Source: an uncultured Pseudomonadales bacterium
GTDB taxonomy: Bacteria > Pseudomonadota > Gammaproteobacteria > Pseudomonadales > Cellvibrionaceae
DNA: 64,000 nt
Assembly: GCA_947488935.1 (NCBI GenBank)
Contig: CANLBN010000001.1
Span: forward strand, 1 to 64,000
Direction: 5' to 3'
The notes under the pieces were generated by a model. The model did no database searches. It was not told the DNA's origin and saw only the letters and a list, made by a program, of their open reading frames with translations. Position 1 is the stretch's first letter, and the number at the start of each line of letters is the position of its first letter. Made by a program: the position numbers and the translations under genes. Shown piece by piece: positions 20,211-29,688 of the stretch.

Positions 20211-21383
20211 TTATTCAGATATAAAGCGGTGAAAAAACAATGCAATACTGTCATAAATTCGACTAAATAGGCCCGCTTCTTCAACATCTTGCAAGGAAAT
20301 TAACGGCGTATTGAGTAACTCCTCGCCCTCAAGAGTAATAATAATGCTACCTAACTCTTGGTTTACACCAATCGGTGCCTCAATGATGTTGTTAACACTT
20401 GCCTTAGCAACTAGCTTATCTTCTGTACCACGAGGAACGGTTAAATAAATATCTTTATCCACGCCAAGATCGATAGAGTCCGATTGCCCCTTCCATACGC
20501 GAGATGTAGAAACAGTGGCATTTTTCTCATATAACTTATGAGTGTGATAATAACGAAAGCCATAGGCGAGTAGCTTTTGTGACTCTTGTGCACGGGCATT
20601 GTCTGAGCGTGTGCCCATAACAACAGATATCAAACGCATACCGTCTTTTTGTGAAGAAGCAACTAAGCAGTAACCTGCTTCTTCTGTGTGCCCTGTTTTA
20701 AAACCATCAATCGTTTTATCGCGAAATAACAATTTATTGCGGTTTGGCTGATTAATGCCATTATAACTAAAGTACTTCTCAGAATAATATTTATAGCTTT
20801 CTGGAAAATCAGTGATCAACGCTTTTGCTAAAATAGCAATATCACGAGCACTTGAGTAATGTCCCTCTTCCGGCCAACCCGTCGCATTCATAAAATGCGT
20901 ATTAGTTAAGCCTAACAGCTTCGCCTGCTGATTCATTACATCAACAAAAGCACTTTCACTACCGGCAACGTGTTCTGCTAATGCAATGGTTGCATCGTTA
21001 CCCGACTGAATAATCATACCGCGAACAAGGTCGATAACCGGCACCTGTGTACCTTCGCGGATAAACATTTTAGAACCGCCTTTTTTCCACGCCTCAACAC
21101 TAATATTGACCTTATCATCTAGGCTAATCGAGCCTCTCTCAATCTCAGCAGAGACAATATAACTCGTCATTAACTTAGTAATACTAGCAGGAGGTAGCGT
21201 TTTATCCGCATTTTTTTCGGCGAGTATGCGACCAGAATTTGCGTCAATTAATAAATAAGCAGTTGCAGCTAATTGTGGTGGCGCTGGAATAATAATTTGT
21301 CTAGGGTTTGGGTTAGCAAGAGCAACAGTAGAAAAGAGGAGGATAATTAAAACATTAAAGGATAAAAAAATACGCTTGAACAT
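20211..21383 (-). CDS. dacA: D-alanyl-D-alanine carboxypeptidase, PBP5/6 type
   Basis: Penicillin-binding protein that trims the terminal D-Ala from peptidoglycan stem peptides. The serine-hydrolase motifs are SITK (67-70), SGN (127-129) and KTG (229-231), counted from ATG 21383. The protein has a cleavable signal ending ALA (about residue 23), a C-terminal beta-domain and a final amphipathic helix (IYDSIALFFHRFIS) for membrane attachment. The open frame continues upstream to a GTG at 21467, but ATG 21383 gives a proper signal peptide. Confidence 0.93.
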   Translation of the reverse strand: MFKRIFLSFNVLIILLFSTVALANPNPRQIIIPAPPQLAATAYLLIDANSGRILAEKNADKTLPPASITKLMTSYIVSAEIERGSISLDDKVNISVEAWKKGGSKMFIREGTQVPVIDLVRGMIIQSGNDATIALAEHVAGSESAFVDVMNQQAKLLGLTNTHFMNATGWPEEGHYSSARDIAILAKALITDFPESYKYYSEKYFSYNGINQPNRNKLLFRDKTIDGFKTGHTEEAGYCLVASSQKDGMRLISVVMGTRSDNARAQESQKLLAYGFRYYHTHKLYEKNATVSTSRVWKGQSDSIDLGVDKDIYLTVPRGTEDKLVAKASVNNIIEAPIGVNQELGSIIITLEGEELLNTPLISLQDVEEAGLFSRIYDSIALFFHRFISE

Positions 21384-21495
21384 AAGGGCACTAACAACCA
21401 AATTATTTATCAAAAAGATAATGGAGTGTAACATAATTACAGCGACTGATTGCGAGCAAAAACTCACAAGAAAAAGGATATTTTAAAAACTAGAA

Positions 21496-22365
21496 TTAGT
21501 TATTACGAATATCATTTTGAACAATATGACCCTGACTTAATCCTCTTTGTCGCAATAGGCCTTGAACACCAACAACTTGCTGGCGATTATTAAAGGGGCC
21601 AACAAAAACACGGTGTAATTTATCTCTACCCGTAATAACATTAACCGCTTGAGATAACACGCCTGCTATTTTGTCCCTTAAAGACTCGGCACTTTGAGAT
21701 TGCTGAAAAGCACCTAACTGTAAATAAACATCACCTTGAGCATTTGCACTAGACAAGGAAGGCGCCACTGGGGCAGGCACGGTATCGCGCGTATTTGAAG
21801 TAGGGGCAGGTGCAGGAGCCGGTGTCGCCGCAACGCTTTTACCCGTGGGTGTTACATCAACAACATCAACACGCGCAACACCTGTAGCAATAACACCTAG
21901 CTTTTTAGCAGCTGCATAACTCAGGTCAATAATTCTATTACCATGAAAAGGGCCCCGATCGTTTATCCTAACAACAATTGAACGGCCATTTCCGACATGA
22001 GTAACACGCACATAACTGGGGATTGGCAAGGTCTTGTGAGCAGCGGTCATGGCAAACATATTATAGACTTCACCATTAGCCGTGCGCCTACCATGAAACT
22101 TAGTCCCATACCAAGAGGCCTCACCACGCTCTTTATAGCCATGACTTGAAGGCAATACACGGTAGGTTTTTCCAAGTACCGTATATTTAGGTGCATTACC
22201 TGCTCGTGTTCGCACAACAGGAGCAGGCTTTGCATCAGGAATTGCAGAAACGTCAACCGTGCGTGCAGGTCGGCCATCTTGCGATGGTTTAAGCACAGGG
22301 ATACTAGTCGGTGTAGAACACGCGCTTAACAAAACCACCAAAAACACTATCCATTGAAAACGCAT
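21496..22365 (-). CDS. rlpA: septal ring lytic transglycosylase RlpA
   Basis: Outer-membrane lipoprotein that cleaves denuded glycan strands at the septum. Lipobox LLSAC gives lipid-modified Cys16. The RlpA-like double-psi beta-barrel (about residues 80-175) contains GEASWYGTKFHGRRTANGE and the catalytic-type segment AAHKTLPIPS and RINDRGPF. After a Pro/Ala-rich linker, a SPOR domain (about 208-288) would bind denuded peptidoglycan at the division site. It lies in the conserved mltB-rlpA-dacA order. Confidence 0.95.
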   Translation of the reverse strand: MRFQWIVFLVVLLSACSTPTSIPVLKPSQDGRPARTVDVSAIPDAKPAPVVRTRAGNAPKYTVLGKTYRVLPSSHGYKERGEASWYGTKFHGRRTANGEVYNMFAMTAAHKTLPIPSYVRVTHVGNGRSIVVRINDRGPFHGNRIIDLSYAAAKKLGVIATGVARVDVVDVTPTGKSVAATPAPAPAPTSNTRDTVPAPVAPSLSSANAQGDVYLQLGAFQQSQSAESLRDKIAGVLSQAVNVITGRDKLHRVFVGPFNNRQQVVGVQGLLRQRGLSQGHIVQNDIRNN

Positions 22366-22401
22366 ATCAACCTCAAAACATTTAGTTTGGTCTTAAAGCA
22401 A

Positions 22402-23412
22402 TTAAGAAGAGGTCTTAGCCTGTTCAATCTCTTGGCTTAACTGCCACACCGCCATAGCGTATAAACGACTATGGTTGTAGCGTGTAATTACATAAAAGTT
22501 ATGAAGGCCCAACCAGAACTCTGCCCCCCACTCGCCCTGCAGGCGCATCGCCGTTGCATTGCCTTTGTTTTTTACTGACTTAACTGGGGTAAAACCTTTT
22601 TTACTTAAGGCATCGAGGGTTAAAGACGGTTTTAGTGACTTATTAATAAGCGATTCATCTTTATCTTTTGCGATTTTGCTCCGAACGGCAACATCTTGAT
22701 CCGACTTCCAGCCATGACGCTTAAAATAATTAGCGACGCTACCAATAGCATCATCGGTATTATTCCAGATATCTGCAAAGCCATCTTTATCGTAATCAAT
22801 AGCATAGGCACGATAACTAGAAGGAATGAACTGACCATAGCCCATAGCCCCCGCATAAGAACCAACGAGCTCTAATGGGTTTTGCTTTTGTTCACGTGAG
22901 AGCAACAAGAACTCTTTAAGCTCTTTCCTAAAAAATTTACTACGGGGAGGGTAGTCAAAAGCCAAGGTACTCAATGCATCTATCACACGGTAACTACCTT
23001 TGTTTTGACCATAGCGGGTCTCTACACCAATGATCGCTACAATAATTTCGGCAGGCACCCCAAACTCTTGCTCTACTTTAGCCAGTGTCTCTTTATTCTT
23101 TTCCCAAAAATCGACACCTTTTTTAATGCGCGACTTAGTGACAAATATCTTACGATATTGCGCCCATGTTAATCGCTTTTCGGCAGGCCTTGATATCGCA
23201 TCTAAAATAGATTGCTTTTTGGCTGCGCTGCCAAACCATTCAGCTAACTCAGTTTCATTAAAGTTATGCTCCTTAGCAACTTCTGCAACGAACTGCTTGG
23301 CAAGTTTATTACCGTGATAGGAGTCTTTTTTTGTATCTTGGTCCGCAGATGCTGTATTTACTAATAATGCACCTAAAGAAAGACCAGCACCCCATAAAAT
23401 TTTTCGTATCAT
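22402..23412 (-). CDS. mltB: lytic murein transglycosylase B
   Basis: Periplasmic enzyme that cleaves glycan strands with formation of 1,6-anhydro-MurNAc, the later substrate of AnmK. A signal peptide ending ASA (about residue 23) lacks a lipobox cysteine, so the protein is probably soluble, unlike E. coli MltB. The catalytic Glu131 lies in GVETRYG. The SLT-3 features YAGAMGYGQFIPSSYRAYAIDYDKDG and AIGSVANYFKRHGW are intact. The length of 336 residues is normal. Confidence 0.95.
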   Translation of the reverse strand: MIRKILWGAGLSLGALLVNTASADQDTKKDSYHGNKLAKQFVAEVAKEHNFNETELAEWFGSAAKKQSILDAISRPAEKRLTWAQYRKIFVTKSRIKKGVDFWEKNKETLAKVEQEFGVPAEIIVAIIGVETRYGQNKGSYRVIDALSTLAFDYPPRSKFFRKELKEFLLLSREQKQNPLELVGSYAGAMGYGQFIPSSYRAYAIDYDKDGFADIWNNTDDAIGSVANYFKRHGWKSDQDVAVRSKIAKDKDESLINKSLKPSLTLDALSKKGFTPVKSVKNKGNATAMRLQGEWGAEFWLGLHNFYVITRYNHSRLYAMAVWQLSQEIEQAKTSS

Positions 23413-23416
23413 TTGA

Positions 23417-24577
23417 TCACCGATTATGCGTAATTCTTGGAGGCTCAGTACTAATCCCCATTAATAAACCAAACCCTAACATCAACGTAACAAGCGATGT
23501 GCCGCCTAAACTCACTAACGGCAAAGGTACACCAACGACAGGTAATAAGCCTGACACCATGCCGACATTAACAAATACATACACAAAGAATGTCAGCGTA
23601 ATACTACCAGCTAACAAACGCCTAAAGCTATCTTGTGCGTTAATAGCAATAAATAGTCCTCTAGCAATTATTAACAAATACAACACCACTAAACCAAGAA
23701 CACCGATAAAGCCAAACTCTTCGGCAAGTACAGCAATAATAAAATCCGTATGGCTTTCTGGTAAAAAGTCTAAATGTGACTGGGTACCATCAAGCCAACC
23801 TTTGCCATCGATGCCACCAGAACCAATAGCCGTCTTTGACTGAATAATATTCCAACCAGCACCGAGTTTATCAGCCTCTGGGTCAAATAAGGTTAAAACT
23901 CGCCGACGTTGGTAATCGTGTAATACGTAGTGCCACATGGGCCAAATACTAGCAACGAGTAACACCGCAGCCGATAAAATATAACGCCAGCGAAGTCCTG
24001 CATAAAATAAAACCACTAAACCCGATATCGCCACTAAAATCGATGTACCCAAATCGGGCTGTTTAACAATCAACACCGTTGGAACAGCAACTAATATCAG
24101 TGACCAAAACACATGCTTAAAGCGAGGCGGCAATGTTTTTTTCGATAAATAAGCCGCTATTGCTATAGGCATTGCAAGCTTCATCATCTCAGATGGCTGA
24201 AATCGTATACTACCTAAACTTAACCAACGCTGAGCGCCTTTTGCACCTACGCCAAAAAACAGCACTAATACTAATAAACCCAGTGCGCCTAGGTAAAATA
24301 AGACGGACCAACGAGAAAAGTAATCGAGCCTTATTTGCGCTACGGTAAACATGCCTATATACGCAATAGTAAAAAAAACAGCTTGCCGCTTTATTAAACT
24401 ATTATTACCTTCGCTCGCACTATAAAGCACCACCAAACCAAAAGTCGTTAGAGCTAATAACAAAAGCAACAGTATTGGGTCTATATGTACAACCCGCCAG
24501 AAACTACGCCGGCGTCGAAGATCATGACTTGCCTCAGGCATCCGGCGAATAAAGTCTTGTCGGTTATAAGCCAGCAT
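23417..24577 (-). CDS. rodA: rod-shape peptidoglycan glycosyltransferase RodA
   Basis: SEDS-family membrane enzyme that polymerises lipid II for cell elongation, in complex with PBP2. About ten helices are seen across 386 residues. SEDS motifs present are the GAKGAQRWLSLGSIRFQPSEMMKLA loop, KQPDLGTS and SHTDFIIAVLAEEFGF. Its start shares a base with the mrdA stop (TAATG), so the two partner proteins are coupled in translation. Confidence 0.96.
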   Translation of the reverse strand: MLAYNRQDFIRRMPEASHDLRRRRSFWRVVHIDPILLLLLLALTTFGLVVLYSASEGNNSLIKRQAVFFTIAYIGMFTVAQIRLDYFSRWSVLFYLGALGLLVLVLFFGVGAKGAQRWLSLGSIRFQPSEMMKLAMPIAIAAYLSKKTLPPRFKHVFWSLILVAVPTVLIVKQPDLGTSILVAISGLVVLFYAGLRWRYILSAAVLLVASIWPMWHYVLHDYQRRRVLTLFDPEADKLGAGWNIIQSKTAIGSGGIDGKGWLDGTQSHLDFLPESHTDFIIAVLAEEFGFIGVLGLVVLYLLIIARGLFIAINAQDSFRRLLAGSITLTFFVYVFVNVGMVSGLLPVVGVPLPLVSLGGTSLVTLMLGFGLLMGISTEPPRITHNR

Positions 24578-26526
24578 TATTGAGCATCTCGCTGAGCAAG
24601 TTTAATGCGTTGCGATTGTGAACTACGCTCAGCAGAGAGAGGAGACAGTGACGTTGCAGATAATTTTATAGGTACTTTTTTCTGAGCTGAGCTTTTATGT
24701 AGCAGGTGAGCATCGAATATCTTTCTGGCAATAGGCGCAGCCGTTCCTGAACCCGACTCACCATTTTCAACAATAACCGATACTGCAATCTTTGGGTTAT
24801 CTAGCGGCGCAAAACCAACAAAGAGCGCATGATCGCGATGCCTTTCTCTTAGTGCTTCTGAGTCATATTTTTCGTTTTGTTTAATACCAACAACCTGAGC
24901 AGTGCCTGTCTTACCCGCCATCATATATGATGATTTACTGCCAGCACGTCTAGCGGTACCGTTAGGCGCATGCATCACATCCTTCATGGACTTAAAAATG
25001 TGATCCCAATAGCGCTCATCCACCTCAACTTGGTTAATAATTTTAGGTGGCAATAGCTCTTCACCTATCATTTTTACCACCTGCGGCTGCAAATGCTTAC
25101 CGCGATTAGCAATAGTCGTTACCATTGTTGCTAACTGCAGCGGTGTTGCTAATGCATAGCCTTGGCCAATACCGAGGTTTATCGTGTCACCTGGAAACCA
25201 AGGTAGGCGCTGGGTTTGCTTTTTCCACTCCCGAGATGGCCATAGACCTCGCCTCTCACTAGGAAGGTCAATGCCCGTCTTTTGACCTAGGCCAAATTGC
25301 GCCCCAAAGTGATGAATCCGGTCCACCCCCATACGAAAAGCGAGATCATAAAAGAAGGTATCCGATGACTGTACAATCGCTTTATGTACATTCACAATAC
25401 CATGACCTGTGCGCTTCCAATCTCGATATAAGCGATCATCATTTTCTAGCTGATAAAAGCCAGGGTCAAAGATTTTATAACTGCGACTAATCACCTTTTC
25501 GCTCAAGCCGCCTAAACCCATCATCGGCTTAATCGTAGATGCCGGAGGATAGCGGCCCTGTAAAGCACGATCAAATAGAGGGATGTCTAAACTATTACGC
25601 AATGCATTATAATTTTTGTAGCTGATACCCGTTACAAATAGGTTAGGGTCATAGCTAGGGGAGCTAACAATAGAAAGCACTCCACCCGTCTCAACATCTA
25701 TAGCGACAACAGCGCCCCGTCGATCGCCTAAAGCATCAACAGCTATCTGCTGCAAACGGCTATTAATATGCAGCCGGAGATCTTTCCCTTGAATGGGGTT
25801 TTGCTGCTCTAGTGTTCTTAAAACACGCATCCTGGCATTGATCTCTACATTGCGATAACCAACCTCACCAAACAAAACATCTTCGTAGGACTTTTCTATG
25901 CCAATTTTTCCGATCGTGTGTACACTCTGGTAACGCTTAACTTTATCTTCATCAAAATTATTCCACTCACGGTCATTAATTTTGCCAACATAACCAATAC
26001 TGTGAGCAAATAATGAGCCCGCAGGATAATCCCTCACGAGCTTTGCTTGAACCTCAACACCATCAAGCCGATACTCATTAACGGCTATTTTGGCTATTTC
26101 CTCTTCGGTTAGGCGAAAGCGCAAAGGGATGGCCTGATAGGGACGCCGATTGGTTTTTAGCGACTTATAAAAATCATTAACATGATTATCAGTAATAGTA
26201 ACCAATGTGCGTAGTAGCGTGATGGTGTCATCGATGCTTTTTATATTTTCAGGGACTAAAGAGAGGATGTAGCTTGGGCGATTATCGGCAAGTAGCTTGC
26301 CGTCAGCATCAAAGATCAAACCACGTTGAGGGCTAATCGTTTGCACGAGAATGCGATTATTATCAGATTGCGTTGCATAGTCTTCATGATTGGTGACTTG
26401 CAAACTGTAATAGCGATAAAGCAATACAGCTGTAAGGCCAAGAATTAATATCGAGGTCAATAATACTCGGCCAGTAAAAGTACGGGACTCGACATGATAG
26501 TTTTTAAAGTGCTGGTGTTCTTGCAT
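24577..26526 (-). CDS. mrdA: peptidoglycan transpeptidase PBP2
   Basis: Class B penicillin-binding protein that cross-links side-wall peptidoglycan. A single N-terminal membrane helix (about 20-42) is followed by the pedestal domain and the transpeptidase domain with catalytic Ser330 in STIK (330-333), SSD (387-389) and KTGTA (539-543). The 649 residues match the family. It partners with RodA, encoded immediately downstream. Confidence 0.97.
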   Translation of the reverse strand: MQEHQHFKNYHVESRTFTGRVLLTSILILGLTAVLLYRYYSLQVTNHEDYATQSDNNRILVQTISPQRGLIFDADGKLLADNRPSYILSLVPENIKSIDDTITLLRTLVTITDNHVNDFYKSLKTNRRPYQAIPLRFRLTEEEIAKIAVNEYRLDGVEVQAKLVRDYPAGSLFAHSIGYVGKINDREWNNFDEDKVKRYQSVHTIGKIGIEKSYEDVLFGEVGYRNVEINARMRVLRTLEQQNPIQGKDLRLHINSRLQQIAVDALGDRRGAVVAIDVETGGVLSIVSSPSYDPNLFVTGISYKNYNALRNSLDIPLFDRALQGRYPPASTIKPMMGLGGLSEKVISRSYKIFDPGFYQLENDDRLYRDWKRTGHGIVNVHKAIVQSSDTFFYDLAFRMGVDRIHHFGAQFGLGQKTGIDLPSERRGLWPSREWKKQTQRLPWFPGDTINLGIGQGYALATPLQLATMVTTIANRGKHLQPQVVKMIGEELLPPKIINQVEVDERYWDHIFKSMKDVMHAPNGTARRAGSKSSYMMAGKTGTAQVVGIKQNEKYDSEALRERHRDHALFVGFAPLDNPKIAVSVIVENGESGSGTAAPIARKIFDAHLLHKSSAQKKVPIKLSATSLSPLSAERSSQSQRIKLAQRDAQ

Positions 26527-26559
26527 TAAATAAAATTTATCGCTCTTTTAGCAGTTTTC

Positions 26560-27027
26560 TTATTTGTGATAAGGGTGGTTATTTAACATGCTCCAACTAC
26601 GGTACAACTGCTCGACTAACACAATACGCACCAAAGGGTGCGGCAGTGTAAGAGCCGATAAAGACCACCGCTGGCTGGCACGATTTAGGCATTTAGCACT
26701 TAAACCATCAGGACCACCTATTAATAGGGCCACATCCTGCCCTGACATTTGCCACTGTGAGGCTTGAGCCGACAACTGCTCGGTCGACCACACCTTACCT
26801 TTAACATCTAAAGCAATAACGTGCTCCCCAGCCTTAATGGCCGCCATCATGGCATCGCCTTCGGCTTCAATCGCTTTATTCACATCCTGTGATTTGCCAC
26901 GATGGCCAACAGCCAGCTCTACCCAGTCAAACTTCCATTCCCGAGGCAAGCGCTTTTGATACTCGTGCACACCCTGTGCCACCCAAGACGGCATTTTTGT
27001 ACCAACGGCTAACACGCGTATATGCAT
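26560..27027 (-). CDS. rlmH: 23S rRNA (pseudouridine1915-N3)-methyltransferase
   Basis: SPOUT-class methyltransferase that acts on the assembled 70S ribosome. The knotted SAM site appears as [13 protein letters not shown] and [32 protein letters not shown] at the C-terminus, a hallmark of RlmH. The 155 residues are standard. It lies between rsfS and mrdA, as in E. coli and Pseudomonas. Confidence 0.97.
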   Translation of the reverse strand: MHIRVLAVGTKMPSWVAQGVHEYQKRLPREWKFDWVELAVGHRGKSQDVNKAIEAEGDAMMAAIKAGEHVIALDVKGKVWSTEQLSAQASQWQMSGQDVALLIGGPDGLSAKCLNRASQRWSLSALTLPHPLVRIVLVEQLYRSWSMLNNHPYHK

Positions 27028-27127
27028 AGCTCAAGCTTCTTTATAAACCACATCATATAGGCAATGCAACTATTTGATATTGCTAAGTTTAAAATTCAAG
27101 ACATATAACTCTATACCGTGTTTCAGA

Positions 27128-27493
27128 TCACGCTTCGACAGATTCATCATCTGACTTTTCAATCGGTGTCCACAATTTCTCTAAGTCATAAAACTGCCTA
27201 GCTTGAGGCAACATAACATGCACAACAACCGAGCCATAATCGACCAAGACCCAGTCAGATGCCTCCATGCCCTCTACACCTATTGGTCGTAAATCTCGCT
27301 TTTTAAGCTCATCGACAACGTTTCCTGCAAGGGATTTAACATGGCGGCTAGAAGTACCTGTAGCTATCACTAGCGTATCCATCACATCGCTCATAGAGAC
27401 CACATCTAATACAGAGATATCCTGCGCTTTTAGATCATCTAATGCACTGACAACGATGCTGTTTAATTCTGCTACGTCCAATTCTTTCTTCAT
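27128..27493 (-). CDS. rsfS: ribosomal silencing factor RsfS
   Basis: Binds ribosomal protein L14 and blocks subunit joining under starvation. The 121 residues include the family blocks DTLVIATGTSSRHVKSLA and GMEASDWVLVDYGSVVVHVMLPQARQFYDLEKLW. Its start abuts the nadD stop directly, so translation is coupled. Followed about 100 bases later by rlmH, another ribosome-directed protein. Confidence 0.97.
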   Translation of the reverse strand: MKKELDVAELNSIVVSALDDLKAQDISVLDVVSMSDVMDTLVIATGTSSRHVKSLAGNVVDELKKRDLRPIGVEGMEASDWVLVDYGSVVVHVMLPQARQFYDLEKLWTPIEKSDDESVEA

Positions 27494-28141
27494 TTAGTCT
27501 CTGTTCTCTGTAAAGCCATATAATTGATGAGTAACAATATAATCGAATACGACCTTTGGTAAACCTTTAGGCCGAACACCTCGAATCAATTGCTCGCGTA
27601 TTTCGGTTGCCGACCACGGCAGTATAGGTTGTTTTATAGCAATAACCATTCCTGCTGCTTCAGTATGAATTTTAGCAGCTGTTGAAACAGCTAGCCAATC
27701 TGCCAGAACTCCATGATGAGGTAGTTGGTACCCCGGACGCTGTAAAACGCCAATATGTGCCAATTTTGGTAACATTTGCCAGTGGTGCCAGCTTTGCAAG
27801 CCATTATACGCATCGGCACCCATCAACAATGTGATGCTAACCTCGTCACCAAACTCCGTTCGGCATTCTTTTAGCGTATCTACCGTCCAAGACAGTTTAT
27901 CGCGCCTCAATTCGCGGTCATCAACCAATAAGCCATCAAGATTATTGGCCGCAAGCCTAAGTAATAACAAACGCTGCTCACTACTTAATTCCGGCGTATT
28001 TTTATGTGGTGGCTGATGGCATGGTAACAATCTCACTTCATCTAAATTTAACGCGTTTTTTGCCTCAAGCGCCACGTGTAAATGCCCATCATGTACAGGG
28101 TCAAATGTTCCACCAAACAAACCTATCGTTTTCAAAGCCAT
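27494..28141 (-). CDS. nadD: nicotinate-nucleotide adenylyltransferase
   Basis: Makes deamido-NAD from nicotinate mononucleotide and ATP. The nucleotidyltransferase motif GLFGGTFDPVHDGHL begins at residue 7, with the catalytic HDGH pattern. LLMGADAYNGLQSWHHW and the C-terminal SATEIREQL are typical (the latter normally SSTxIR). The 215 residues are standard. It follows proA by 18 bases. Confidence 0.96.
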   Translation of the reverse strand: MALKTIGLFGGTFDPVHDGHLHVALEAKNALNLDEVRLLPCHQPPHKNTPELSSEQRLLLLRLAANNLDGLLVDDRELRRDKLSWTVDTLKECRTEFGDEVSITLLMGADAYNGLQSWHHWQMLPKLAHIGVLQRPGYQLPHHGVLADWLAVSTAAKIHTEAAGMVIAIKQPILPWSATEIREQLIRGVRPKGLPKVVFDYIVTHQLYGFTENRD

Positions 28142-28159
28142 TTACTTACGCTAACTGTA

Positions 28160-29413
28160 TTACTGCCGAATATGGCCGTCTCCAAAAACTATCCATTTTT
28201 GCGAGGTCAGCCCCTCTAGACCAACAGGACCCCGAGCATGAATTTTATCGGTAGAAATACCAATCTCTGCACCCAACCCATATTCGAAGCCATCCGCAAA
28301 ACGGGTGGATGCATTAATAATGACCGAACTAGAATCAACGCGTGTCATAAATTGGCGGGCACGAGAGATGTCCTGAGTCACAATAGCCTCCGTATGCCCC
28401 GAACTAAAGCGAGAAATATGCTCTATTGCCGCATTCATGTCATCAACAATCCGAATAGACAATATAGGTGCCAGATACTCTGTAGCCCAATCTTCATCCG
28501 TCGCCAGATCCATATCAACTAGTTTGCGCGCGCGCTCACAGCCACATAGCTTAACGCCCTTCTCTCTATAGGTATCTGCCAATTTTGGCAATATAACGGG
28601 GGCAACAGCATCGGCAATGAGCAATGTCTCCATCGCATTACAAACGCCATAGCGATGTGTTTTTGCGTTAATGGCAATATCATAGGCTTTGTCGATGTCA
28701 GCAAGGTCATCGATATAGACATGGCAGATACCATCGAGATGTTTGATCACAGAGACAGTGGCATTGTTAGTAATACGCTCGATCAAACTTTTGCCACCAC
28801 GAGGCACAACAACATCGACATATTCATTCATGGTAATTAATTCACCAACAGCTTCGCGATCAGTGACCTCTATTACCTGTACACAATCGGTCGGCAAACC
28901 CACCTTTTCCAAACCGTCATGTATACAGCGCGCAATTGCTTTATTCGAGTTCAACGCCTCTTTGCCACCGCGCAGAATCGCCGCATTACCTGACTTTAAA
29001 CAAAGGCTGGCAGCATCAATAGTTACATTTGGGCGAGACTCATAAATAATACCAACCACACCCAAAGGCACTCGCATTTTGCCAACTTGAATACCCGAAG
29101 GGCGATAAGTAAGATCCGTTATCTCCCCGCATGGGTCTGGCAATTCAGCAACCTGCTGCAAACCTAAAATCATTTGGTCAATACTTTTATCGTCAAGGCT
29201 GAGTCGATCAAGTAAAGCTGCATCCAAACCATCGATTTCAGCTTGCGCCATATCTTTGTTATTGGCTGCAACCAACTCACCTCGATATTGATCCAGCATC
29301 GAGGCAATAGACAGCAGACCCGCATTTTTTAACTTGCTATCAGCCATAGCAATAAGACTTGCTGATGAGCGCGCTTTTGCACCCAACTCGGTCATATATT
29401 CTTTTATATTCAT
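28160..29413 (-). CDS. proA: glutamate-5-semialdehyde dehydrogenase
   Basis: Second step of proline synthesis: NADPH-dependent reduction of glutamyl-5-phosphate. The aldehyde-dehydrogenase fold shows [27 protein letters not shown] and the catalytic Cys258 in [11 protein letters not shown]. The 417 residues are normal. It is the promoter-proximal gene of the long leftward cluster through lipA. proB is not in the window. Confidence 0.97.
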   Translation of the reverse strand: MNIKEYMTELGAKARSSASLIAMADSKLKNAGLLSIASMLDQYRGELVAANNKDMAQAEIDGLDAALLDRLSLDDKSIDQMILGLQQVAELPDPCGEITDLTYRPSGIQVGKMRVPLGVVGIIYESRPNVTIDAASLCLKSGNAAILRGGKEALNSNKAIARCIHDGLEKVGLPTDCVQVIEVTDREAVGELITMNEYVDVVVPRGGKSLIERITNNATVSVIKHLDGICHVYIDDLADIDKAYDIAINAKTHRYGVCNAMETLLIADAVAPVILPKLADTYREKGVKLCGCERARKLVDMDLATDEDWATEYLAPILSIRIVDDMNAAIEHISRFSSGHTEAIVTQDISRARQFMTRVDSSSVIINASTRFADGFEYGLGAEIGISTDKIHARGPVGLEGLTSQKWIVFGDGHIRQ

Positions 29414-29635
29414 ATCACTACTTTTTTAGTACATTGAATTGCGACAATCCAACGAAATTTTATATCTATTAATTTATACCTACTCATCTAGACTGACTAA
29501 ATTTACACCCATCAACTTAGACCAAACAAGCCATCGCTTACCACACTTTCCGGCAATCTTCCATTATACAGACATAAGCATTATTTACAGTACATCCGAG
29601 TAAAATGAGCTATTATTAATAACTGAGGTAAAACA

Positions 29636-29665
29636 ATGTTATTTTCTGTTTCCCCTCGCTATTAA
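29636..29665 (+). CDS. putative nine-codon upstream reading frame
   Basis: ATG at 29636 encodes MLFSVSPRY and stops at 29665. A good ribosome site GAGG (29625-29628) lies 7 bases before it. The following histidine kinase starts 24 bases after this stop and has no visible ribosome site of its own, while in-frame stops rule out an earlier start for it. The short frame may couple or attenuate translation of the kinase. Very short frames arise easily by chance. Confidence 0.35.
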   Translation: MLFSVSPRY

Positions 29666-29688
29666 AATAAATACTAAATACCAAAACA

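Noticed and set aside
23331..23843. 170-residue plus-strand frame
   Set aside because: Lies antisense to the end of mltB and the start of the rodA reading direction; the translation is low in structure and both real genes are well conserved.
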